DNA of 64,000 nt from Azospirillum sp. TSH100 (GTDB taxonomy: Bacteria > Pseudomonadota > Alphaproteobacteria > Azospirillales > Azospirillaceae): NCBI RefSeq assembly GCF_004923295.1, contig NZ_CP039635.1, positions 144,501 to 208,500 on the forward strand, written 5' to 3'. Below are positions 8,760 through 16,026 of the stretch, one piece after another. A program made the position numbers and the translations under genes. Under the pieces are notes generated by a model. It was not told the DNA's origin. It saw only the letters and a list, made by a program, of their open reading frames with translations, and made no database searches. The number at the start of each line of letters is the position of its first letter. Positions within the stretch are counted from its first letter, which is position 1.

Positions 8760-11700
8760 CCCGTCACGGCCCCGTCTTCTGTCCGATTCTCATGCTGCTG
8801 CCTCGCATTCCGCTGCGCCGCCGCCTCTTCCACCGCACGCATATACCCCTTCAGATCGAAGGCGCGCACCAGCGTTCGCAGCCGTTCGACAAATGGCAGG
8901 GTGGCGGCGTCCTCCGTCTCGATCTCGCGCAGCTTGGCTTCGATTCCGCGAATATAGCCGATCCGCCCAAGCTGGCGCAGGTCGTCGAGATGACGCAGCG
9001 CCGCCTCAGGCAGATCTGATGCCGGCTGTCCGGCAGGCATGGGAAGTTGATCGGACGGCCCTGTGACCAGGGCAAGCGCTTCCGCCGGCTTTTCCTGTTT
9101 TTCCGGGGCATGGATCCATTCCAGCCCGGTCAGCGCCTGCAACCGGTCGAGCAGCGCATGGATCTCGATCGGCTTGGCGACAAAGGCGTCGTGCGGCGCC
9201 CGGCCGTCGCCCGGGCCCTGCGCCTCGTAGGCATTGGCGGAGACCATGATGATGCGGATGCGGTCGGCGAACTGGCGCCGCAGCTCCTCCGCCACGTCCC
9301 AACCGCTCTCGCCGGGCATGGAGATGTCGAGCATAGCGACGTCGGGCTTGCATTGCGCAGCCAGCTCCAGGCAGGCGGTGGCGTCAGACGCGGTGAACAG
9401 CACGAATCCCAGCGGGCGCAGGATGTCGGTCATCAGCGCCAGATGGTCGCGGTCGTCGTCGGCCAGCAGGATGGTGATCTGCGGCCCGGCATAGCCGGTG
9501 ATGGCCCGGCGCTCCACCTGCTCGCCCGGCCGGTGCATCGCCTCCGACAGCAGCAGGCGGACGGTGAAGACGCTGCCCTCCCCCGCCTTGCTGCGCAGCG
9601 CGATGTCGCCGCCCATGATGCGGGTCAGCACCCGCGTGATGGTCAGGCCCAGACCGGTGCCGGCCACCGCCCGCACCGCCGCTCCACGCCCGCGCTCGAA
9701 CGGTTCGAAGACGCGGTCGAGGTCTTCCTCGCGGATGCCGATGCCGCTGTCGGCGATCTCGAACTCGGCGATCTGGCTGCGGTAGCGGACGGTCAGGGCG
9801 ACATGGCCGGTCTCGGTGTATTTCACCGCGTTGGACAGCAGGTTGATCAGGATCTGGCGCAGGATCTTGCTGTCGGTGTGGACCCAGGCCGGCAGGTGCG
9901 GAACGCGGGTGTAGCGGAACTCCAGCCCCTTGGCGGCGGCCTGGATGCGGAACATGTCGGCCAGCTGGTCGAGGAAATCGATCAGCTGCACCTTGTCGCG
10001 GCTGAGCCGGCGCAGACCCGATTCGATCTTCGAGATGTCGAGCAGCCCGTCGATCAGGTTCGACAGATGCTCGGCACTGCGGCGGATGACGCGGACGGCG
10101 TCCTGCGGGCGCTGGGTGCTGTTGCTCTCCAGAAGCTGGGCATAACCGGATATGGCGTTCAAGGGTGCGCGGATTTCGTGGCTGACGCCGATGATGTAGC
10201 GGCTCTTGGCGGCGTTGGCGGCCTCCGCCACCTCCTTGGCCTTCTGCAATGCTGCGTCGGTGCGTTCGTGGGCGGCGATCTCGTCCATCAGCATGGCGGT
10301 CTGGCGGGCGGTCTCCTCCTCCGCCTTGCGGCGGCTCTCATGGGCCAGCACCAGCAGCCAGGCGGCGACACCGGACAGGATGAACAGGCAGACGAAGACG
10401 GAGACCAGCGCGGTATGGATCGCCGCCCGCTCCGCCGCGTCGGCATTGGCGTACTGGAAGTCGATGACCACCAGCACCCCGCCCAGCACCAGCGAGAACA
10501 GCGTCATCACCCCGATGAAATGGCCGGTGCGGGTGTGGACCCCGGCGGCAATCCGCTTGGGCAGCACCCGTTGCAGGCTGTGGGCGATCTGGTCGGCGAA
10601 GCGGCTGTCCTTCTTGCAGAGGTCGTGGCAGCGCGCCTCCAGCGTGCAGCAGAGCGAGCAGATCGGCGCGTCATAGGCCGGGCAGAAGGCCATGTCCGGC
10701 CGCTCGAACTGGTTCTCGCAGATCGAACAGCGGACGGTCGCGCCATCGCCGGGCAGCTTGTCCGACTTGCGGGCGAGGTAATAGCGGCCCCCGGTCCTCC
10801 AGGCGATCAGCGGGGCGGCGGCGAAGGCCACCACCAGCCCGATGAAGGGGGCCAGCGCCTGCGCCACCGGCCCGAGAAGCCCGAAGAAGGCGGTGGTGGA
10901 GCACAGCACCGACAGGCCCATGGCGCCGGTGCCGACCGGGTTGATGTCGTAGAGATGGGCGCGCTTGAACTCGATCCCGGGCGGGCTGAAACCCAGCGGC
11001 TTGTTGACGGCCAGATCGGCGGCGACCGCGCCCAGCCAGCCCACCGCGACGTTGGCGTAGAGCCCGAGGATGCTCTCGATCACGCCGAGAATGCCGATCT
11101 CCATCAGCAGCAGGGCGAGCAGCACGTTGAACACCAGCCAGACGACACGGCCGGGATGGCTGCGGGTCAGGCGGGAGAAGAAGTTCGACCATGCGATGGA
11201 GCCGGCATAGGCGTTGGTGACGTTGATCTTCATCTGGCAGACGACGACGAAGATGCCGGTCAATGCCAGCGCCACGGCGGGGGAGCCGAACACGTCGAGA
11301 AAGGCGACGTGGTACATGGTGTTGGGCTGTACCGCATCCTCCACCGGCAGCCCGTGCTTGATGGCGAGGAAGGCCAGCAGCGATCCGGCCGCCAGCTTCA
11401 GGCTGCCGATCAGCACCCAGCCGGGCCCGCCGGCCAGCAGCGCCGTCCACCAGCGCAGGCGCCCGATGCGGGCCTGCGAGGGCAGGAAGCGCAGATAGTC
11501 GACCTGCTCGCCGATCTGCGGCAGGAGCGACAGCAGCACCGAGGCGGCCATGCCGAAGGGCAGCAGCGACAGCCCGCCATCCGGAGCGTAGACGCCGGGA
11601 AGCGAGGTCCATTGCGCCAGCGTTTCGCGGTCGAGCAGGAAAAAATAGGCGAAGGGCACGCATTGCAGCAGGATCCACACCGGCTGCGTTGCCCATTGCA

Positions 11701-12220
11701 TGCGGCTGATGAAACGGATGCCATAGACGGCGATGGGGATGACCGCCAGAGAACTGATGACGTGGGCGACCGACGCCGGAATCCCCAGCACCATGGTCAG
11801 CCCGGCCGACATGATGCTGGCCTCGATCGAGAACAGGATGAAGGTGAAGGAGGCGTAGACCAGCGAGGTGATGGTGGAACCGAGATAGCCGAATCCGGCG
11901 CCGCGGGCCAGCAGGTCGATGTCCACCCCGGCCTTGGCCGCATGGTAGGTGATCGGCAGGCCAACCAGGATGCTGAGCAGCGCCACCGCCAGGATGGCGG
12001 CCATGGCGTTCTCGAAGCCGTAGGTCAGGGTGACGGCGGCGCCGATCGCCTCGCAGGCCAGGAAGGAGATGGCGCCGAGTGCCGTGTTGGCGACGCGCCA
12101 CGCGCTCCAGCGCCGCGCCCGTTCCGCGGTGTAGCGGAGCGCGTAGTCCTCCAGCGTCTGGTCGGCGGCGAGCTGGTTGTATTGCCGGCGTTCACGGACG
12201 ATCCGTTGCCTCGCGCTCAT
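8756..12220 (-). CDS. NCS1 permease / cysteine-rich / hybrid histidine kinase fusion
   Basis: About 1154 residues from the preferred ATG at 12220; ATG 12256 and TTG 12295 are alternatives. Residues about 30-450 form a multi-pass NCS1-type nucleobase:cation symporter (YNQLAADQTLEDYALRYT; about 12 helices). A cysteine cluster follows (CSICENQFERPDMAFC, then ICSLCCTLEARCHDLC), probably metal-binding. Two more helices and a coiled coil precede HisKA (GVSHEIRAPLNAISGYAQLL), HATPase (NLLSNAVKYTE, GTGLGLTI), a receiver (LLADDDRDHL, MLDISMPGESGW) and a helical tail. It resembles transporter-coupled kinases such as CbrA in principle, but uses a different transporter family. Ligand transport or sensing is inferred. 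Confidence 0.88.
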   Translation of the reverse strand: MSARQRIVRERRQYNQLAADQTLEDYALRYTAERARRWSAWRVANTALGAISFLACEAIGAAVTLTYGFENAMAAILAVALLSILVGLPITYHAAKAGVDIDLLARGAGFGYLGSTITSLVYASFTFILFSIEASIMSAGLTMVLGIPASVAHVISSLAVIPIAVYGIRFISRMQWATQPVWILLQCVPFAYFFLLDRETLAQWTSLPGVYAPDGGLSLLPFGMAASVLLSLLPQIGEQVDYLRFLPSQARIGRLRWWTALLAGGPGWVLIGSLKLAAGSLLAFLAIKHGLPVEDAVQPNTMYHVAFLDVFGSPAVALALTGIFVVVCQMKINVTNAYAGSIAWSNFFSRLTRSHPGRVVWLVFNVLLALLLMEIGILGVIESILGLYANVAVGWLGAVAADLAVNKPLGFSPPGIEFKRAHLYDINPVGTGAMGLSVLCSTTAFFGLLGPVAQALAPFIGLVVAFAAAPLIAWRTGGRYYLARKSDKLPGDGATVRCSICENQFERPDMAFCPAYDAPICSLCCTLEARCHDLCKKDSRFADQIAHSLQRVLPKRIAAGVHTRTGHFIGVMTLFSLVLGGVLVVIDFQYANADAAERAAIHTALVSVFVCLFILSGVAAWLLVLAHESRRKAEEETARQTAMLMDEIAAHERTDAALQKAKEVAEAANAAKSRYIIGVSHEIRAPLNAISGYAQLLESNSTQRPQDAVRVIRRSAEHLSNLIDGLLDISKIESGLRRLSRDKVQLIDFLDQLADMFRIQAAAKGLEFRYTRVPHLPAWVHTDSKILRQILINLLSNAVKYTETGHVALTVRYRSQIAEFEIADSGIGIREEDLDRVFEPFERGRGAAVRAVAGTGLGLTITRVLTRIMGGDIALRSKAGEGSVFTVRLLLSEAMHRPGEQVERRAITGYAGPQITILLADDDRDHLALMTDILRPLGFVLFTASDATACLELAAQCKPDVAMLDISMPGESGWDVAEELRRQFADRIRIIMVSANAYEAQGPGDGRAPHDAFVAKPIEIHALLDRLQALTGLEWIHAPEKQEKPAEALALVTGPSDQLPMPAGQPASDLPEAALRHLDDLRQLGRIGYIRGIEAKLREIETEDAATLPFVERLRTLVRAFDLKGYMRAVEEAAAQRNARQQHENRTEDGAVTG

Positions 12221-12368
12221 ACCTGTCAGCCATTCCCGCCCGTTGCCAGTCCCCATCGCATCGTCGGGAGTTTCCCCGTGGTTGGCAAGCCGCAAGCGCG
12301 TTGACAGCGCCGGGGCCGGCCTCTAGCTCTCGGGTCGTACGAACCGGAAAACTGCTGAAAGCCCAAGC

Positions 12369-12752
12369 ATGACCGTCGAGCTTGTCGTCTGTGAAACCTG
12401 CCGCCGTCCGGAGGATCCGCCCGAAGCCGTCAGGCCGGGGGCGGAACTGGTGGCGCTGATGGAGCGGGCGTTGGCAGAAACCCCCGATCTTGCGGCGCAG
12501 GTGCGGCTGCGTCCGATGCGCTGCCTGATGAGCTGCCGCCGGCCCTGCGCCGTAGCGGTGCGCTCCGCCGCCCGGATGAGCTATGTGCTGGGCGACTTGG
12601 CCCCGGACGAGATGACGGTGGAGACGCTGACCGCCTATCTGCGTGCCTATGCCGCCACCGAGGACGGAATCGTTCCGTTCAAGCAATGGCCCCAGGGTGT
12701 CAAGGGCCGTTTCATATCCCGACTGCCGCCGCTGGAGGAATGCGGTACCTAA
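12369..12752 (+). CDS. DUF1636 family protein (ferredoxin-like, metal-related)
   Basis: 127 residues with the family pattern: VVCETCRR near the N terminus and RCLMSCRRPCAVAVR in the middle, providing cysteines that could bind a metal or iron-sulfur cluster. The C-terminal WPQGVKGRFISRLPP is also characteristic. Members of this domain family often sit beside cobalamin or CobW genes; none are nearby here. A TTGACA at 12301 with a weak TAGCTC 17 bases later may be its promoter. The biochemical function is not established. Confidence 0.8.
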   Translation: MTVELVVCETCRRPEDPPEAVRPGAELVALMERALAETPDLAAQVRLRPMRCLMSCRRPCAVAVRSAARMSYVLGDLAPDEMTVETLTAYLRAYAATEDGIVPFKQWPQGVKGRFISRLPPLEECGT

Positions 12753-12780
12753 GTCCTTCACCCGGCCCTGAAGGATGGAT

Positions 12781-12825
12781 TTGACAGACGAAGGTGGCGT
12801 GCCAATTATTGTTGGTCAGACCAAC
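12781..12825 (+). promoter_or_regulatory. Candidate promoter with overlapping 15-bp palindromic operator
   Basis: TTGACA at 12781-12786, 17-base spacer, AATTAT at 12804-12809. Directly downstream, at the expected transcription start, lies the perfect palindrome GTTGGTCAGACCAAC (12811-12825). The core TGGTCAGACCA resembles operators of FadR-subfamily GntR repressors. It precedes the 78-residue gene at 12861. The promoter call is by motif match only. Confidence 0.5.
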
Positions 12826-12860
12826 AGAGTTCGCCCCTTGCGGGCGAGGAGGAACGCCCG

Positions 12861-13097
12861 ATGAAGGTCGACCCCGAGGTCCTGAACTGCGCCACCGGCC
12901 TGCTGCACATGGCACGAGAGGCTGAGCGCTCCAATGGCTGGGAAGCCGGTGACCTCCTGCGCACCACGCTGCGCCTGCTGGTGGTCGCCGGCGCCGACGG
13001 CCACGGCTGGAACGCCGACGACCTGTCGGAGGAAGTCCGCGATCTGGTGGAAGCCGTGCGGACGACGAACGGGGTGGCAGAGCTGGTGGTGCATTGA
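12861..13097 (+). CDS. Small conserved-looking hypothetical protein (78 aa)
   Basis: Not recognised as a named family. The protein is 78 residues, soluble, helical and acidic, with no signal peptide or membrane segment. A good Shine-Dalgarno (GAGGAGGAA) lies about 9 bases before the ATG. It has its own promoter and palindromic operator upstream, which argues that it is a real regulated gene. It reads toward the convergent CorC-like gene, ending 27 bases before that stop. Confidence 0.65.
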   Translation: MKVDPEVLNCATGLLHMAREAERSNGWEAGDLLRTTLRLLVVAGADGHGWNADDLSEEVRDLVEAVRTTNGVAELVVH

Positions 13098-13124
13098 GCG
13101 GGCACTTTACCCCTCAAGCCCCTA

Positions 13125-14429
13125 TCACCCCTCCGAAACTTCCGGGTTCAGCTGGATCAGCACCTTGTCGATGCGGCGGCCATCCATGTCGACGACCTCG
13201 AAGCGGATGCCGTTCCAGTGGAAATGCTCCGCCGCGGTCGGCACATGGCCGAACTGGTCGAGCAGGAATCCGGCGATGGTGTGGAAATCGCCCTCCCCCT
13301 TCATGTTCTTGACGCCGACCAGCGCCTCGACCTCCTCGACCGGGGTCATGCCGTCAACCAGCCAGCTGCCGTCTTCGCGCTGGACGGCTGCGGCGTCACC
13401 TTCCTGGGTGCTGTCGGGCAGTTCGCCGGCGATGGCCTCCAGGATGTCGGTCATGGTGACCAGACCCTCGACGCTGCCGTACTCGTCGACCACCACCGCC
13501 ATGTGGACGCTGGCCTGCTTGAACAGGTCGAGCAGGCGGAAGACCGGCGTGCCGTCATGGACGACCAGCGGCTGGACCATCGCCGACCGCAGGTCGAAGG
13601 CGACTCCCTTCAGCGACTGGTCGAGAAGTGCCTTGGTCGAGACGATGCCCTGCACCTCGTCAACGTCGCCGCGGCAGACCGGGAAGCGGGAATAGCCGCT
13701 TTCGCAGATCTCGCGGGCGACCGTTTCGGGGTTGTCGTCGATGTCGAGCCAGATCAGGTCGGGGCGCGGCGTCATGATCGACCGCACCGTGCGGTCGGAC
13801 AGGTGCATCACCCCCTCGATCATCTGGCGTTCGGCCGGCTCGAAGACACCGCTCTGGGTGCCTTCGGCGATCAGGGTCTTGACCTCCTCCTCCGTCACCG
13901 TCTGCTCGCGCGAGGTGGGCAGACGCAGCAGCTTCAGCACCGCGTCGCTCGACACCCCGAGCAGCCAGACCACCGGTGCCGACAGGCGCGACACCGTCCG
14001 CATCGGGGCCGCGACCAGAGAAGCGATCCGCTCCGACGAGATCAGGGCCACCCGCTTGGGCACCAGCTCGCCGATGATCAGCGAGAAATAGGTGATGGCG
14101 GCGACCACCAGCGCGAAGGCGACGGTATGGCCATAAGGGGCGATCCAGGCGACCTGTTCGTCCAGCACGCCGCCCAGCCGTTCAGCCAGGGTGGAGCCGC
14201 CATAGGCGCCGGCGATGATGCCGGTCAGACTGATGCCGACCTGCACGGTGGACAGGAAGCGGCTCGGGTCTTCCGACAGTTCCAGCGCGGCGCGGGCGCC
14301 GGCGCCACCCTTTTCCTCGGCCATCTGCTGAAGCCGGGCGCGGCGCGCCGACACCAGCGCCATCTCCGACATCGCGAAGAAGGCGTTGAGCAGGATCAGC
14401 AGGACGATGACCAACAGTTCCCAAATCAT
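13125..14429 (-). CDS. CorC/HlyC-type CNNM transporter with CBS pair
   Basis: 434 residues. An N-terminal DUF21 (CNNM) domain with about four membrane helices covers about 1-185 and contains NAFFAMSEMALVSARRARLQ. A tandem CBS pair follows (about 200-330; SIMTPRPDLIWLDID and SVHMAVVVDEYGSVEGLVTM). A C-terminal CorC_HlyC domain ends it (WLVDGMTPVEEVEALVG). Family members are linked to Mg2+/Co2+ efflux; older annotations say hemolysin. It lies 27 bases downstream of exoD and is probably co-transcribed with it. Confidence 0.9.
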   Translation of the reverse strand: MIWELLVIVLLILLNAFFAMSEMALVSARRARLQQMAEEKGGAGARAALELSEDPSRFLSTVQVGISLTGIIAGAYGGSTLAERLGGVLDEQVAWIAPYGHTVAFALVVAAITYFSLIIGELVPKRVALISSERIASLVAAPMRTVSRLSAPVVWLLGVSSDAVLKLLRLPTSREQTVTEEEVKTLIAEGTQSGVFEPAERQMIEGVMHLSDRTVRSIMTPRPDLIWLDIDDNPETVAREICESGYSRFPVCRGDVDEVQGIVSTKALLDQSLKGVAFDLRSAMVQPLVVHDGTPVFRLLDLFKQASVHMAVVVDEYGSVEGLVTMTDILEAIAGELPDSTQEGDAAAVQREDGSWLVDGMTPVEEVEALVGVKNMKGEGDFHTIAGFLLDQFGHVPTAAEHFHWNGIRFEVVDMDGRRIDKVLIQLNPEVSEG

Positions 14430-14456
14430 GGCTTTTTGCCCTTTGGGGGCGCTCCC

Positions 14457-15203
14457 TCAACCGATCAATTGTTGCGCCACGGCGATCGCCGCCTGCCCGA
14501 GACCGAGCAGGACGGCGGCGACGATGGCGATGGCAAGAAGGCCGGCGACAAGGCCGGCCGAGACGAAGACGCCGTCGGATTCCATCAGCCCCAGCGCTAT
14601 CAGCGCGATGGCGAAGGCAGGGGGCTGGTTTCCGAAGACGATGGGAAGGGCCAGGATGCCGGCCAGAACCACCACCGCCAGCCCCAGCAGCCGTTCGGCG
14701 GTGGGGCCGGCCAGCGCCGGCAGACGCGGCCGCAGGTGACGCTCCACCCGCTCCGCCCACGGCTTGGCCCGGCGGATCACGCCCAGAAAGGCCTTGCGGT
14801 CGAAGCTGGCCGCCAGCGTGCGGCGGGGCAGCCAGGGGCTGTGCCGGCCCGCCGCCATCTGGGCGCCGAGCAGGATCATCGGCACGCCGGTGGCGGTCGA
14901 CAGGCCGGGAACCGGCAACACGTTGGGAATCGACAGGATCAGCAGCAGCGCGCCGAAGGCACGGTCGCCCAGCGCATCCATGATCTCGCCAAGCGAGATT
15001 TTTGAGGGGATCTCGCCAAGCGAGATTTTTGAGGGGATCTCGCCCGCCTGGATGCCGGCCGAGACAGAACCGTCCGGGGTGGGATCGCCGCGCGTCAGGA
15101 AGTCGTCCAACAGGTCGGAAACGCGCGCACGGGACCGGTCCGCACCGGAATCGCGTGCGTCATACGACCTGGGGGACGACCCGGAAGGTCGGTCTTTGCT
15201 CAC
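14457..15203 (-). CDS. exoD: ExoD family membrane protein
   Basis: 248 residues. The N-terminal 55 residues are charged and disordered. The ExoD core follows (MDALGDRAFGALLLILSIPNVLPVPG) with about four membrane helices, including LLGLAVVVLAGILALPIVFG. ExoD proteins are associated with exopolysaccharide synthesis and stress sensitivity in rhizobia; the mechanism is unresolved. An in-frame 27-bp tandem duplication inserts an extra nine-residue unit (GEIPSKISL) just before the core. The start ATG at 15203 is retained, although the N-terminal tail could be shorter. Confidence 0.85.
   Translation of the reverse strand: MSKDRPSGSSPRSYDARDSGADRSRARVSDLLDDFLTRGDPTPDGSVSAGIQAGEIPSKISLGEIPSKISLGEIMDALGDRAFGALLLILSIPNVLPVPGLSTATGVPMILLGAQMAAGRHSPWLPRRTLAASFDRKAFLGVIRRAKPWAERVERHLRPRLPALAGPTAERLLGLAVVVLAGILALPIVFGNQPPAFAIALIALGLMESDGVFVSAGLVAGLLAIAIVAAVLLGLGQAAIAVAQQLIG
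14982..15044. repeat. 27-bp perfect tandem repeat, 2.3 copies, inside exoD
   Basis: Unit at 14982-15008 is repeated exactly at 15009-15035, followed by a 9-base partial third copy (15036-15044). It is in frame (nine residues per unit), so it changes protein length without breaking exoD. Each unit contains the short inverted repeat ATCTCGCC / GCGAGAT. Confidence 0.95.
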
Positions 15204-15371
15204 GGCTCTCCCCGATGCCGGAAACGGGATCGGAGCGGGCCGGGCGAAGGATGGCAGGAACCCATGGACCTTTCGCGTCGCGGCGGCAGTGATCTCCCTT
15301 CTACAGGAAGGACGGCGAAAGCGCCAGCACGGGTTGCGGTGCGCAAAAAGGGCGCGGACCGCCCACCCGGG

Positions 15372-15806
15372 CTATTGCCGTTTCTGGATGACGAAGGTCA
15401 GGCGCTTCATCAGGTCGGCCTTCGACACCGGCTTCACCAGATAGCCGGAGATGCCGTAAGCGATGGCACGCTTGACCACATCGGCCTCCCGGTGACCGGT
15501 CAGCACCAGAACCGGCAGCTCCGACAGCGGGTTGCCGGTTGCGGTGCGTAGCGCGTGCAGCAGGTCCAGCCCACTCATGCGTGGCATTTCCAGGTCGCAG
15601 ATCACCACGTCCACCTCCTCGCCGCTCTTGCGCAGGATGTCGAGCGCCTGGATGCCGTCCGCCGCCTCGAACACGGTGCGGAGCCCGATGTCGTGCAGCA
15701 GCCGGTAAATCAGTTTGCGGGTAAAATCGTCATCCTCGACGAGAAGCACACCAAGATCGTGAATTGTCCGGACCTGGCGGGTCCGGTTGCCTGCCTCCAC
15801 CACCAT
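15372..15806 (-). CDS. Single-domain response regulator (CheY-like)
   Basis: 144 residues forming one receiver. The acidic pocket is VLLVEDDDFTRK, the phospho-acceptor Asp is in VVICDLEMPRMSG, and the conserved Thr and Lys are in VLTGHREADV and YLVKPVSKAD. There is no output domain, so it signals by protein contact or as a phosphorelay step. It is divergent from the LOV-like hybrid kinase at 16027, separated by an AT-rich region of about 200 bases; pairing with that kinase is plausible but not shown. Confidence 0.9.
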   Translation of the reverse strand: MVVEAGNRTRQVRTIHDLGVLLVEDDDFTRKLIYRLLHDIGLRTVFEAADGIQALDILRKSGEEVDVVICDLEMPRMSGLDLLHALRTATGNPLSELPVLVLTGHREADVVKRAIAYGISGYLVKPVSKADLMKRLTFVIQKRQ

Positions 15807-16026
15807 GACGCTCTCCGATCCGCGAGTGTTCCACGGCCGCTATCCGCATTGCCGATCGACACAGTTTTCTTATTGTATTGTTGCGCAGTCGTTAACGGAA
15901 TCGCCATGACGCCGTGAAAGGCACCACTCTATTGGCTGTTTCTCCTGGCCGGATAATGGCAATCGGTCGCGCAACGGCCTATTCTTGACCTTCGCGCGCC
16001 CTCCCCGAACCGATCAGGATCCGCCC

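Noticed and set aside
9047..12304. Very long open frame on the plus strand opposite the permease-kinase gene (1085 codons)
   Set aside because: Its translation is rich in Gln, Gly, His and Arg with no domain, typical of the complement of a GC-rich gene; the opposite strand encodes clear motifs throughout.
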